DNA from: Annulohypoxylon bovei var. microspora
Taxonomy: Eukaryota; Ascomycota; Sordariomycetes; Xylariales; Hypoxylaceae
Assembly (NCBI GenBank): GCA_022836615.1
Contig: MU405293.1
Span: forward strand, 62,001-126,000
Length of the DNA: 64,000 nucleotides
Direction of reading: 5' to 3'
The notes below the pieces were generated by a model. It was given only the letters and a program-made list of their open reading frames with translations. It was not told the origin of the DNA and searched no databases. Shown here piece after piece: positions 1-11,760 of this stretch (within the stretch, counting starts at the first letter, position 1; each line of letters starts with the position of its first letter). A program made the position numbers and the translations under genes.

Positions 1-2
1 AA

Positions 3-1011
3 GAGGAAGAGGAAGAAGAAGAAAACCCGCAGAACGGTGACACCTATTCTCGATCTCCCCCCCCACTGGCATCCATCTCCGGCAATCCTGATAGAACTGA
101 TCTAGGACCACGAGGATCCCAGAAACCGCTCGATGTTTCCGACCGTCGCAGCGGGCGTTGGCCACGTCATTTTGAGATGCAGGGTTTGCCTGGAGAGATA
201 ATAAAAGTTGAAGCAATAGTCCCATATATGCGAGAAATTATTTATGAGATTCGAAACACGCCCACCATAGAGAGTTGGCCAAACGTCCGGCATTTGTCAA
301 GAAGGCGAGAGGATATCGAGGCTGAGGCAGTATTCAGAGGCGATACCCCACTTTCGCCGCCGCAGTCGGGTCCTCATCGAGCAGGACCAGTGCCACCCAA
401 GGAGCATCATCGCCATATGAGCTCGAAACCCATCATTTTATCAAACACACGTACCCGCGTACGCGTCCCACCCCTTCACCATCGACATAATCCTGGGGTA
501 CAAATGCCCCTTCAATCGATATCCTTACGAAAACCCCGCACCTTGGCGGTTCGGCTTAGAAAGCAACGCTACCAATCAAGAAGACAAAGAAATAAGAACT
601 CGGATCTCTGGGAACTTGATCAAAATGGCAGGCCCTGTCGTCAAGCGCTTGCCGCCAACAAGTAATATGTTGGTAACGTTCGGCCTGTCCTAGGTATACG
701 GTACGACCTTGAACGAAGATAGGTGCAAAGAGATAAGAGATATTAAGGCAAATGCCGATATGCAGTTGGTGAATTTCGACGTCGCGACGTCTTGCCATTT
801 GAAAACTGGAGCTTCGTATGTTATGAAACGAACGTCATACAACCAGAAGCTTGATCAAATGTTGCAGAGGCTGGGCTGTTTGGGCAATGACAACGAGGCT
901 GAGCTGAAAACGAGGCTACCACTTTACAACTTTGATAACTCGGACCCGAAACTATTCAGGTCTGTAGAGTGCAGTGGCAGTAGCGTGGAATTCTGTCGTT
1001 TCGTATCTTAG
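3..1011 (+). pseudogene. Frameshifted coding remnant running off the left edge, family unknown
   Basis: An open frame runs from base 3 to about 330 without a start codon in view. It begins with a Glu run and reads like a low-complexity fungal protein followed by a folded segment (LPGEII, REIIYEIRN). Protein-like sequence then continues one frame over (codons in register with base 331), through HPFTIDIILGYKCPFNRYPY and APWRFGLES, with a TGA near 418 and a TAG near 691. The same frame then reads on to a stop at 1011. One shift and two stops suggest a decayed gene, but an unrecognised intron could explain part of it. I do not recognise the family; a loose 2EXR/F-box flavour (LPxEI...IYE) is only an impression. 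Confidence 0.3.
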
Positions 1012-1555
1012 GTTGTGGTTCTCTTATAGGTTTCAAGGGTCTTGCTTACGGAGGTTCATGATGATCCATTGCTATTTTCCTCTTCCATTTCTAATGTTCT
1101 TGTCGGCTGAGGATATTCATTTCATTGCTGGGCGATCTGTTAGTTGAAGCTGACAGCTTAGGTATTATTTATCAGTATTAACGAGTCTGGTTATCCCCCC
1201 CCATGCCTCCTGACGTATAACTTCCTTCTAGTGCGAGGTTATTAGTCCTCTCCTATTGTCAGCTAATAGACGTTGCTGTAAAGAGTTAATATTAACATAC
1301 CATTGGATTCCTCACTAGAACAGCCGAAACGTCGGCAGAAAGGTTCTCGGATTCCCCTAACGCCCAAGACCCTTGCATGCTGCGTATATCACGATTATTA
1401 GCCGGGTACCTAGGTATGGATCTTTCTAGGATAAGATGTGTAATGGCTACTAACCGTGGATTAGTGAACGTTACTGATAAACCCCATCTCTGGCGACGAG
1501 TTATCCCAGCAGAACGGCGCTGATGAGAGTGTAGAACGTGCGATATGGCAGTATT

Positions 1556-1687
1556 GCACTGTAACCGCACTGTAGCCACAATATCGCCACACTGTGTCCA
1601 CATTGCTGTCACACTGCTGCCACACTGTTGCCACACCGCTGCCACACCGTGCTCAAACCGTGCTCACACCGTTATCGCACTGTTGCG
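1556..1687. repeat. 11-bp minisatellite, 12 degenerate units
   Basis: The tract splits exactly into twelve consecutive 11-base units close to ACACTGTTGCC (for example GCACTGTAACC, GCACTGTAGCC, ACACTGTGTCC, ACACTGCTGCC, ACACCGCTGCC, GCACTGTTGCG). Unit length is constant despite base changes. Since 11 is not a multiple of 3, it is unlikely to be a coding repeat, although short ORFs cross it on both strands. Confidence 0.9.
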
Positions 1688-2113
1688 GCATTATCAGAAC
1701 AGTGTCAAACTATCATCAGCGCGGTTCTGCTAGCCTGCCAGCCTGCCTGGATATGGTGATCTTTTAGCATGTTATTATTGACTGGGAATGGGGATTCATA
1801 CTTTGTGGGACGGACCTAGATTGACCAGTAGGTTTTAGGTCTATTTCGGAGATGCGGCTTGCGTTTGACAAGATGCTAGGTAACAGGCAGATCTGAGATA
1901 ACAAGTTCTCATCTAAGCCGCCCTAGGCTTTCCAAATGTTGACCTTTAACATATAAGATATGGGTAATACGCGATTATTACTCTTTCTCCAACGCTTGCG
2001 GCGTGCATAATAGGCATTTGGCTAGCCCCGGAGTTGAGGAGAGACGTGGCTTGCATGCCCGCCAACGATGCGTTTATATGCTAGGAATCTCTGCTCGAAG
2101 AAGCGGGTAAATA

Positions 2114-2133
2114 ACTTATAGGTACCTATAAGT
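2114..2133. repeat. Perfect 20-bp palindrome centred on GGTACC
   Basis: ACTTATAGGTACCTATAAGT is its own reverse complement over all 20 bases. Its core TAGGTACCTA is the motif scattered through intergenic DNA across this window. A second, shorter palindrome (TTATCGATAA) follows at about 2148-2157. Confidence 0.9.
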
Positions 2134-3718
2134 CATTTAAAGCATTATTTATCGATAATATGTCGGCAGCTCTTTCGTTTGATGTCGAAGAAGCATCGTT
2201 TATGGATTCGGTTTATTCTCTAACACCGTCGAGAAAGGGCATTTGGAATGGCATGGCTTCTGTTTTGATGAATATAATAAGTGTTATCATTAGTAAGACT
2301 AACTGGCGGTTTGAAAATATACTTTGCAACACGTACCTGATATTATTGGTAATATATCATCGTGGCGATGGATTACCGAGTTAAGGAGCGACGGGGCCAG
2401 CAACAACACCTTCCCCACCTGATGGTTTTTCGTTAACTACCTAGGTAGCCATTATGTTATCGCATATCAGGCCCTTGGTCCCTTAGGTATACCGTTCATC
2501 GTTCTCTCATCGCTTCCCGTGTCTTTTCCATAATCGGTTGCATGGGGATTACATACATGGGGCTGGACTAGTATCTGGGCTGTTTATGGGAAAGACGGGA
2601 GGAGTTTTGCTACGGGATCAGGATATACTTGTATATTCCTGTGGGTAGACTGGCCTGATAGAGGGATTCTAAACTGTGTTGCTGGACCTTGTGAATATGG
2701 CACGCTTCCTAGCTTAGCTATCGTATAAAAGGCCTAAATTCAGAAAGGGGCCAACAATAAAGAGTATGGAATCATGGTGCTGGTGATGCTTATATTGTGT
2801 AGGTAGGTACCTAATGATGGAATAGTCATCGACATGCTGTTCAGCACCAAGACGAAATGCGCGCTTCCCGCCCCCTTCTCTCCTGTTCTTTCTCAAGCAG
2901 ATTTGTCACTTTTCATTTCTTTCCTCTACGGGTTCTCACATATACCTACCCACCTAGGTAAGTCACATGTATACATTACTTGCCAGGCGTCTAGCGTTTC
3001 TTGCTCGACCTCGTCCATGCTGTGCAATAAACAGTTAAAACCTTGATAAATTCATTATATAACCACTGTGTGGAGCAGTGTCTCTGGTTCTTCAACCTAA
3101 TCTTTACTGAATGATGGCCAAATATTATACCTCGAAGAGGTATTCTTTTGATTATGCCAACAACCGACAGCTGCAACGGGTGCAAGCTTGCCCCTTGTTA
3201 CATTCGGACGCGACAGGGCGTAACTAAACAGTTTAATTGGCTTTGCGTTTGCGCCACGCATACCTGAACCGTGCTTTTTTCGTGACCGATTGCCAGTGTC
3301 TTAACCACAGTTGTTACACATGAAAGAATCGTTTTATTAAAAATACGTGGTGATTATGACATATACCATTAATGAGTAGGTAGATAATATTTATGTAAAT
3401 TATAGATAAAATATTATATTTATATTTAGTAGTATATTACCGAACGAGTTTAGCTAGCTTTCGAATAATCCCCCTTTTCTCCTTTTTTTAAGCGGCATAC
3501 GAGTAATATTGAATGTTTATTCTTTTATTAGAAGTAAATCAAGTAATATTTGTGATTTTTCAATACACGATCATTAATAATAAATATTAATATATTCGAA
3601 GCGTAATATTTAAATACTTGAATAATCTTGTTTCTTCATTATTCGCTTTTTCACCATTTATTTTAAACCTTCCAAATCCCTCCTACCTACCGAATCGATA
3701 ATACCTAAAGATTTTACC

Positions 3719-4747
3719 ATGCCAGCCCTTAGAACGTACCCAAAACGGTCAAACCGACGGCAAGCTGGCTCGACTCAAAATACCCTTTGCCAAAAACGAA
3801 ATGTCGACATCACTATGCAGAACGGCGAGCCTGACAGTTCCGCCGGCGATAGGCTCAGTCTTGACTGGGATTGGGTGAAAACCCTTGATCAAGATCCAAC
3901 GAAAAAAGAATATTTCCCCGTACGATTTACGACGCCCCTCAATTCCTCAGTTGGTGATGATCATGATCAGCCAAAAGTGACGAACGATACCGACATGCCC
4001 GATTATACTGCTTGGGTCCTGGCGAGGATTAAGAGAACGCTCGTCAGCAAGGCCATTACTTCGATGGTTCAAGATCCGAACGTATACCTAATTGGTCTTG
4101 CCAAATATTAATTTAGTAAAACTAGCTAATTATAATTATAGCTTGAAGCCAAATGGTGTATCTCTCTTAACAGCCAAGTTTACCATCAAGAGTGCCGTTA
4201 CCGAGAGTTAAAACTTGTACAATCCCAATCGCCCGCTTCTAATTATGAAGGTAAATTTTAACCATTTCTTTAAACTTTAATTATATTAATTATAAACTCT
4301 AATAAATATCAGCCGCTTATGCTGCAATCGTTGGTATTATTCTACCTCCAGAACACGCTTGCAAAAGTTGCAAAGCAAACCAAGGCCCCTTTCGGAATTG
4401 CATCGTTTTGCCTAATTATCTTAATGGTGCTTGTGCTGGATGCCATTACAACAACGGTGGATGCCGATGCTCGCACCGGTTAGGTATGTGTTCATTTATA
4501 AACGTTCGATTAATACATGATCTTTCTAATTATAATAGATGCAACCAAGCGTATCCGAATGGCGGGTATGTCTAGGTCGGTCCTTGCTTCGACCTTACCA
4601 ACTACTATGCCGAAAAGGTTTCAGCCAACTACAAGCATTACTTCCAAAGAGATTGAAGACTTCAAAGCTCAATTATTAATGATGATAAAAAAAATTGAAG
4701 CGTTCGAACGTCAAGGGCTAGTTATAATTTCTCAAGATAATGATTAA
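3719..4747 (+). CDS. DUF3716-type cysteine-rich (putative zinc-binding) protein
   Basis: Four exons give a closed frame of 283 residues: 3719-4081, 4142-4250, 4313-4483 and 4539-4747. The introns are 55-62 bp, very AT-rich, and have GTATAC, GTAAAT and GTATGT donors. The centre of the protein carries C-x2-C-x9-C-x10-C-x2-C-x6-C-x-C, with GPFRNCIV and GACAGCHY around it. This is the pattern of the fungal DUF3716 domain (CxxC...GPFxxCVV...GxCANCxY), which is common in plant-associated ascomycetes and has no known function; zinc binding is inferred from the Cys spacing. The N terminus is charged and disordered, and the C terminus has a short helical segment (IEDFKAQLL...IEAFERQG). The gene sits alone in AT-rich DNA. 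The domain call is firm; function is unknown. Confidence 0.72.
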
Positions 4748-5913
4748 ATATATTTACCGATTAATTTATGCTTGTAATATGAAGCAAAAGCTACCGTGAT
4801 TTTCATATTTGATTGTGGAAGTCGCGAATCTTTCTATCGATTAGATTTGCAACTAATCATTAAGTAATCATAAAACTGGTCTAAGCTCGATCTTAAGTCA
4901 TACTTAGAACGGTCTAAGACTGAACTTTTAAGTGGAGTAGTCTAACCTGTCTAGGTCAACTAGTTGGAGGTGGTCTTGGCAGGCTATTTTTTCGGATTTA
5001 AGCCCCTCGGAACGCCTTTGGAGGTGGTCCGAGCTAGTCGACGAGGTGGTTTCAGCAGAATGCCCTCAAACTTGTTTTGGTAAGTTCAGCAATATTCTTT
5101 TATTTTCTTTTGTTTTGTTTTCCTAGGTATATTTGAACTCGGCTTCGGGATTCCCTCTTTCACCCCAGGTTCACATCCATACCCCTAAACCTAGTATATA
5201 AAAAGATACAAGATATGTTAGGCAAGAATGTAGTGTTCATGCCTTTTACCGACATATTTATTCTGATCCTGTAGCTTGCCGAGCGGCACGCGTTCAGAGA
5301 TACTTCCCTTCCCGCTTCGCTACAAGCTATGATACCGCCAGTATGCATGAACACGTGGGAAGAATCATAAAGACAGCTTACCCATGTCTCAAGAGATACT
5401 AGGTATCACCGACTCTATACTCTAGGCACACATATATTCTTTCAGTTCCAAAACCATGACCTTTTTGACTGGTTATATTGTATCCCAATTCATCACAGAA
5501 GTCCAGAGTTGCAGGAAAGACATTGACTTATCATGTTATATATCATGTTATATCAAGTGTTGCACAAACATACTTCAGTCGGAATACTTAACTTTGTTAC
5601 TTCATGAACGGCTATGAATCAGAAACTATGACGACCTATCCTATCACCATAGGCCAGAATACTTAAGATCTCGCAATATTGTCATATTCTTCACCCTAGG
5701 TACATTCCTAGTAGTTATATACTTGTACATACAATTTTACATCAATAGTTTTACCATGTAGACTGTCAGACGCCCTGCCAGTACAAGAAATATTATCAAC
5801 TGGAAATTCTAACGATTTACTAACTGTTGGGACAGATTTTCGGAATTCGTTCCTAGTCTCCTTCTTCTTCTATTCGCCGACCTCATCGTCTTAGCTGTTT
5901 TGTCACCAGCAAC
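4748..5913. other. Spacer before Tudor-SN
   Basis: No gene is supported. It holds diverged short repeats, including two copies of GGTCTAAG 33 bp apart (4878, 4911) and recurring GGAGGTGGTC at about 4966 and 5020, plus CCTAGGTA motifs at about 5121 and 5694. The last few hundred bases are the presumed promoter and 5' leader of the following gene. Confidence 0.55.
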
Positions 5914-8562
5914 ATGGCGAAACAATTCTTTGCTAATGTCAAGTCGGTTCTGAGCGGCGACACCTTGGTGTTGACCAGTCAGAACAACCCCAATGCAGAG
6001 CGTATCTTCTCTCTAGCCTTTGTCACCGGTCCGCATCTTAGAAGAGAGGGTGATGAACCGTTCGCCTTCCAGTCGCGGGATTTTCTAAGGAGCCTGGCCG
6101 TCGGCAAGGTTGTTCAGTGCTCCATTCTCTACACCATCCCTACGTCTGGGCGAGATTACGGCACTGCTCAGCTCAAGGATGGAACCCAACTACCGGACGA
6201 ATCAGTCAAATCTGGTTGGCTGAAGGTCAGAGAAGACGCAGGCCGAAAAGAAGAGTCCGAAGAAGTCCTCCAACGCCTTGAAACTCTTCGCTCCCTAGAG
6301 ACACAGGCTAAGAGTGAGGGTACAGGACTTTGGGAAGGCGTCGGTGGAGTTATTGAAGTCCAGAATGATGTCAGCGGCCTCGATGTTAATGAATGGAAGG
6401 GAAAACCCATTGACGCTATCGTCGAGCGTGTTCTGAGCGGTGATCGTCTACTTGTGCGCCTAAAGTTGTCCGACAAGAAACACCTACAGGTCATGACGCT
6501 TGTTGCCGGCATTCGCACACCGACTACGGAGAGAGTCAACCAGTCCACAGGCCAGACGCAACCCGCCGAGGAATTTGGAAATGAAGCACGGCAATTCGTC
6601 GAACAGAGACTGCTCCAGCGTGACGTTAAGGTTGAAATAGTTGGTACTAGCCCACAGGGACAGCTCATTGCCGCCATTTTGCACCCTCGTGGAAGCATCG
6701 CGGAATTTTTGCTCGCCGATGGGTTGGCAAGGTGCAACGACTTCCACTCCACTCTTCTCGGGCAAAAGATGGCCGCTTTGCGAGCGGCCGAAAAGAAGGC
6801 CCAGGGTGCCAAATTACGCCTACACAAAGATCATGTAGCGAAAGCCGAAGGTGGCAGCTCGTCCGACATGATTGTCTCCAAAATCCAAGGAGCGGATGCA
6901 ATTTTCGTTCGGACCAAGAATGGTACCGAAAAGCGAATCAATCTCAGCAGTGTCCGAGGACCTAGAACTAACGAGTCCTCCGAGGCCCCTTTCAGAGAGG
7001 AGGCAAAGGAATATCTTCGAAAGAAGCTTATTGGTAAGCATGTGAAGGTATCTATCGACGGACACCGACCTGCCAGCGATGATTTCGACGCTCGGGATGT
7101 GGCTACTATAACCGAAAAGGGAAAGAACATCAATCTACTGCTAGTTCAAGACGGTTGGTGTTCCGTGATTCGACATCGCAAAGACGACACCGATAGAGCC
7201 CCGAACTACGACGAGTTGCTTGCAGCCCAAGAAAAGGCGAGGGATGAGAAGAAGGGTATGTGGTCTGGGAAACCGTCGAAAGCCAGATCGTACGTCGATG
7301 TTTCGGAATCCGTGCAGAAGGCCAAGATCCAACTCTCTACTCTCTCACGCCAGAAGAAGGTACCTGCGATAGTCGATTTTTGCAAAGCTGGTTCTCGATT
7401 CACCATCCTAATCCCCCGAGAAGGAGTGAAGCTTACCATGGTGCTTGCTGGCGTCCGTGCTCCCCGAGCTCCTCGATTACCCCAAGAAAAGGGGGAGCCT
7501 TTCGGGCAAGAAGCGATAGATCTTGCCAATCGTCGGTGCAACCAGCGCGACTGCGAGGTCGACGTTCATGACATTGATAAGGTTGGCGGGTTTATCGGAG
7601 ATCTCTATATCAACCGAGAGAGCTTTGCCAAGATTCTAGTCGAAGAAGGCTTTGCATCAGTCCATCAATATTCGGCAGAGAAGGCAGGCAATGCTACCGA
7701 GCTTTTGGCCGCCGAGAAGCGTGCTAAGGAAGGACGCAGAGGCCTGTGGCAAAACTGGGATCCATCCCAAGATGAAGAAGCTGAAGAAGAGGTGGTTGAT
7801 GTGGAACCCTCCAAGGATACTACTCCTGCAGATAAAAAGGCTGCCGATTATCGGGAGATTGTCGTCACTAACATCGACACAAATGGGAAACTCAAGATCC
7901 AGGAGGTTGGTAAGGGCACCTCTGCTTTAGAGATCCTAATGAATGAGTTCAAGAAATTCCATCTCGACTCTAAGAACAACAAGCCTCTCGCCAACCCTCC
8001 GAAGACAGGCGAATTCGTAGCGGCCAAATTCTCCGCTGATGGCCAATGGTACCGTGCGCGAGTCCGATCGAATGACAGAGCAGCTAAGATTGCCGAAGTC
8101 ATTTACATAGACTATGGAAACAGCGAGAAAATTCCATGGTCTAGTCTGCGACCATTAGAGCAGCCGCAGTTCACGACGCAAAAGCTTAAGGGCCAAGCTA
8201 CGGATGCCGTTCTCTCTTTTATCCAGCTCCCCACCGCTCCTGATTACTTCAGTGACGCGCTGAACTACATTGCCGAGACCACAGATGGCAGGTCGTTGGT
8301 GGCCAGCTTCGACTTTGTGGACTCGAAGGAGGGCTTGAGCTACATCACCCTCTTCGACGAGAAGAAATCGGGCAGCACGTTTGTGGATTCCATCAACAAA
8401 GATGTCGTGGCTAATGGTCATGCCTTGGTCCCCAAGAAGCTGAAGGCGTGGGAGCGCGGACGGGCCTCGGAGGAGGTACTCAAGAAGCTGCGCGAGGTTG
8501 AAGCTCAGGCTAAGGCTGATCGCTTGGGTATGTGGGAATACGGTGATATTACTGAGGACTAA
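5914..8562 (+). CDS. SND1: Tudor-SN / SND1 multidomain nuclease-like protein
   Basis: A single exon encodes 882 residues, the usual length for the family. Four staphylococcal-nuclease-like (SN) domains lie at about 1-141, 165-305, 317-452 and 483-613. A Tudor domain follows at about 697-750 (FSADGQWYRARV, VIYIDYGNSEKIPW), embedded in a split fifth SN domain that closes at about 876 (LGMWEYGD). The repeated LRAAEKKAQ / LLAAEKRAKEGRRGLW helices end each SN unit. Tudor-SN is a cytoplasmic RNA-binding protein of stress granules and P bodies that binds dimethyl-arginine ligands through the Tudor aromatic cage; in fungi it is linked to stress survival. The start was chosen because MAKQFFANVKSVLSGDTL is the typical N terminus and no in-frame ATG lies just upstream. 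Confidence 0.95.
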   Translation: MAKQFFANVKSVLSGDTLVLTSQNNPNAERIFSLAFVTGPHLRREGDEPFAFQSRDFLRSLAVGKVVQCSILYTIPTSGRDYGTAQLKDGTQLPDESVKSGWLKVREDAGRKEESEEVLQRLETLRSLETQAKSEGTGLWEGVGGVIEVQNDVSGLDVNEWKGKPIDAIVERVLSGDRLLVRLKLSDKKHLQVMTLVAGIRTPTTERVNQSTGQTQPAEEFGNEARQFVEQRLLQRDVKVEIVGTSPQGQLIAAILHPRGSIAEFLLADGLARCNDFHSTLLGQKMAALRAAEKKAQGAKLRLHKDHVAKAEGGSSSDMIVSKIQGADAIFVRTKNGTEKRINLSSVRGPRTNESSEAPFREEAKEYLRKKLIGKHVKVSIDGHRPASDDFDARDVATITEKGKNINLLLVQDGWCSVIRHRKDDTDRAPNYDELLAAQEKARDEKKGMWSGKPSKARSYVDVSESVQKAKIQLSTLSRQKKVPAIVDFCKAGSRFTILIPREGVKLTMVLAGVRAPRAPRLPQEKGEPFGQEAIDLANRRCNQRDCEVDVHDIDKVGGFIGDLYINRESFAKILVEEGFASVHQYSAEKAGNATELLAAEKRAKEGRRGLWQNWDPSQDEEAEEEVVDVEPSKDTTPADKKAADYREIVVTNIDTNGKLKIQEVGKGTSALEILMNEFKKFHLDSKNNKPLANPPKTGEFVAAKFSADGQWYRARVRSNDRAAKIAEVIYIDYGNSEKIPWSSLRPLEQPQFTTQKLKGQATDAVLSFIQLPTAPDYFSDALNYIAETTDGRSLVASFDFVDSKEGLSYITLFDEKKSGSTFVDSINKDVVANGHALVPKKLKAWERGRASEEVLKKLREVEAQAKADRLGMWEYGDITED

Positions 8563-10305
8563 ACAGTCTCAACACAGCTCATGTCACCTTCCCCATAAAC
8601 AAGTTCTATTTTCTAAACCGTTGTATGAGATCACGTTGGCATATATCTGCATGGCATGGGGAAGACAAAAAAGCTGCATCGTGGTTTGCGAAATCACTTG
8701 AGATAGGTATACAGCCTACCTTAGTGGAGAGCGAAAGCATGGAACAGATATTTGACACTACTTCCATACTTGCTTGCTATCGCAAGCCTGTGAGATCGTG
8801 ACTTGCTTTGCACTCTCATTTTACATCTAGTACGATTGTAGGCACTAAAGTAATCTAAGTCTAATCGGGTAGTCCTCTAGAACCATGTAGAGCCCAATTT
8901 TCCTACGAGACTTGCGTAATCATTGGAAATCGCCCTGGTTGCCAGCATCGTTACTGATACGGTGTGAATTTCCTTCCTTATTGCGTTAGAAAGACGGGGA
9001 GCGCCGATTGTCGGTTATCGGATAAAAATCCTCGCAATTTAGCCAAGGGTCCAGAATGGAATAGGGAATTAAAACCTGTAAAGCGAATCGGCTCCGGGGC
9101 GAGAGGAGAGATCTTGTCGGAACATCCGGCTTGCCGGGTGAGAATATACTATGTACAACGTGACGATTCGACCGGGCCGATAGGAGACGTCTACATAGAT
9201 GGACCTCGGAATTGCCTAGACTAAAGCTAGGTGCTATTGAGTTTGAGTAATAGGACATGTCAAATATGAATACATAGCGACAAAAAGCCGCTTCGGCTCC
9301 CTACGTATTTGAGGCACTTGTTGTCTTGAAACTTGTCTTGGCAGAGGGCATCAAACGGACGGAATTAAGAAGGAAGCGCAGTGGTCAATGAATACCCCAC
9401 GTGGAGGGGACGGAAAAATCGATATGTCGACTTAGTTGGATGAGTAAGAGCCTTGCAACCCCTACATTGCCATTTTGAGGCTCACAGTAATCCATACGTA
9501 GGTACCTACCTAGGTAACCTGTACGTTTATTCGGTACTTAATAATATTGGCGATATTTGAGAAAGATTCAGCGGTGTAAACCCATCGTTATTGAGTTGAA
9601 ATGTGTCTGTTCGCCTTTTTAGTCCCTCTTGTGAGTACTAGATATATGATATCATATAACAATTCAGAGTTAAAATGTCAACTTGACTTTCAACTATTGT
9701 GATTATAAAATGGTAGAACGGATTGATAGTTACAACTAACAACGCCACCTTGAAATGTTTTTCTGTTCCGGGTGTAAGTTACCTGGTGGCTGATGACGGG
9801 ACGGACGGCGAATACATAACCTACTAGGCGCTAGGTACCATATAAGTAGCGAATTGGATGAGTCGGCCGATGTCATGGAGGGGTACTAAATGTAAGAGCT
9901 CTATGTCGAAAAGGAAAGAAAAATCGACCATGGAAAATCAGGTGCTTTGCTAGTGTGCGGGTACGGAAGTCTACATGCAAGTGAGTATAAGCGACTGTAT
10001 GCGAGTATGTAAGTGGGTTGTTTGCTGAGTACCCCATAGTACTGTGGGACATATGACGCCTGTTCCATTGGACTTGCCCCGCCATCGCCATCATGGGCAA
10101 ATCCGATATTATAATACATCCATGCATGTACAATACTAAATAATCTAAATATTAGACCGTCTTCCCCAACAATCCACTACCTTCAACCTCAAACATCTAA
10201 GACTCTACAACTATATTTCAACCAAGCAATCCTCTATTGCTTGTCCCTAGAGATCAATTAACTCTGCATTTTTATCACAGAATACCCTAATATCACAAAC
10301 ACAAT
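8563..10305. other. Spacer between Tudor-SN and transaldolase
   Basis: Only short, non-conserved ORFs are present (for example 8964-9224). It contains a clear palindromic cluster GTAGGTACCTACCTAGGTAACC at about 9498-9519 and another CTAGGTACC at about 9829. The last 200 bases are pyrimidine- and A-rich and form the presumed transaldolase leader. Confidence 0.55.
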
Positions 10306-11760
10306 ATGTCTAGCTCTCTCGACCAGCTGAAGGCCTCTGGCACGGTGAGTTCCTTTTTTTACCCCTCAACCGACTTTGTTTGCCCCTCCATCGTGAGCTT
10401 CTGGGTCTCGCCGGGGAGTTCGGCCCTCTCCTATGTCGCTCAGAAATCTACCGAACGTACATCACGAACTACACGAATTACATCACTTAATGTTCTGACA
10501 ATCGCTAATATCTAATTTGTAAAATAGGTCGTTGTTTGTGACTCTGGTAAGCTACAATTAAATCGATCGTCGAATAAATGGATGGTGGCGCTGACCGTAC
10601 ATTCCTTTAGGTGACTTTGCAAGTCAGTATATCCCGCATTATAAAGCCAAACCCGAGATGATGGCAACTTGGCCAACTCGCCTAATTTAAAACTTCGTCC
10701 TATGCCGAATAAGGAATACTAACAAGAATATTAGCTATCGGAAAGTACAAGCCGCAAGATGCGACTACCAACCCTTCTCTCATCCTTGCCGCATCTAAGA
10801 AGCCCGAATACGCTAAGCTAATCGACGCTGCTGTCGAATATGCCAAGGGAAAGGGTGGTGACATCGACAGCCAAGTCGACGCCGCCCTTGACAGCCTCCT
10901 AGTTGAGTTTGGCAAGGAAATTCTTAAGATTATTCCCGGCAAGGTCTCGACCGAGGTTGACGCCCGCTTCTCTTTCGACACCAAGGCTTCGGTTGAGAAG
11001 GCCCTTCACATCATCGATGTATGTGTTCTTTATAAGCCAAGGATATATATACTAGCTGGGTTTGCTAATACGACGCTATATAGCTCTACAAGGAGCAAGG
11101 TATCTCCAAGGACCGCATTCTAATCAAGGTTGCTGCAACATGGGAGGGTATCAAGGCCGCCGAGATCCTGCAGCGTGACCACGGCATCAACTGCAATCTG
11201 ACTCTCATGTTCTCGCTCGTTCAGGCAATCGCCGCCGCCGAGGCTGGTGCTTTCCTGATCTCCCCCTTCGTCGGCCGTATCCTTGACTGGTATAAGGCCG
11301 CGACGAAGAAGGAATACGTCAAGGAGGAGGACCCCGGTGTCAAGTCCGTCCAGGCTATCTTCAACTACTACAAGAAGTACGGCTACAGCACTATCGTCAT
11401 GGGTGCTTCATTCCGAAACACCGGCGAGATTACTGAACTAGCTGGATGTGACTACCTGACCATCTCCGTACGTCCCTTAACATCAGTTTTATTTCAGAGT
11501 ATAGAACTAATTTAATTCCGCAGCCCAACCTACTTGAGGACTTGTTGAACTCGAACGCAGCTGTCCCCAAGAAGCTCGACGCCTCCGCTGCCTCTTCACT
11601 CAGCATCGCCAAGAAGTCTTATATTAACGATGAATCGCTCTTCCGTTTCGACTTCAACGAGGAGCAAATGGCTGTTGAGAAGCTCCGTGAGGGTATCAGC
11701 AAATTTGCTGCTGATGCCGTCACCCTAAAGGACATTATCAAGGCGAAGATCTCGGCATAG
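10306..11760 (+). CDS. TAL1: Transaldolase
   Basis: Six exons give 324 residues: 10306-10344, 10528-10546, 10611-10622, 10735-11018, 11084-11467 and 11524-11760. Two micro-exons (19 and 12 nt) encode the conserved VVVCDSGDFA start of the barrel. Transaldolase moves a dihydroxyacetone unit from sedoheptulose-7-phosphate to glyceraldehyde-3-phosphate in the non-oxidative pentose phosphate pathway, in the cytosol. Family marks are DATTNPSL (about 32-39), STEVDARFSFD (about 95-105), and DRILIKVAATWEG with the Schiff-base lysine at about 133. GASFRNTGEI and the GCDYLTISPNLL segment near the phosphate site are also present. Length and motifs match fungal Tal1. The first intron is long (183 bp), which is common at the 5' end of highly expressed fungal genes. 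Branch sites such as ACTAAC before exon 4 support the splice choices. Confidence 0.97.

Larger units (their letters stand above)
1012..3718. other. Gene-poor spacer
   Basis: No coding sequence is supported here. It holds the 11-bp minisatellite (1556-1687), the 20-bp palindrome (2114-2133), several TACCTA/TAGGTA motifs (about 1405, 2121, 2437, 2799, 2950), and a strongly AT-rich stretch from about 3300 to 3700 just before the DUF3716 gene. Confidence 0.6.

Noticed and set aside
1292..1645. Minus-strand ORF covering the minisatellite
   Set aside because: The translation derives partly from the 11-bp repeat and the rest shows no protein pattern.
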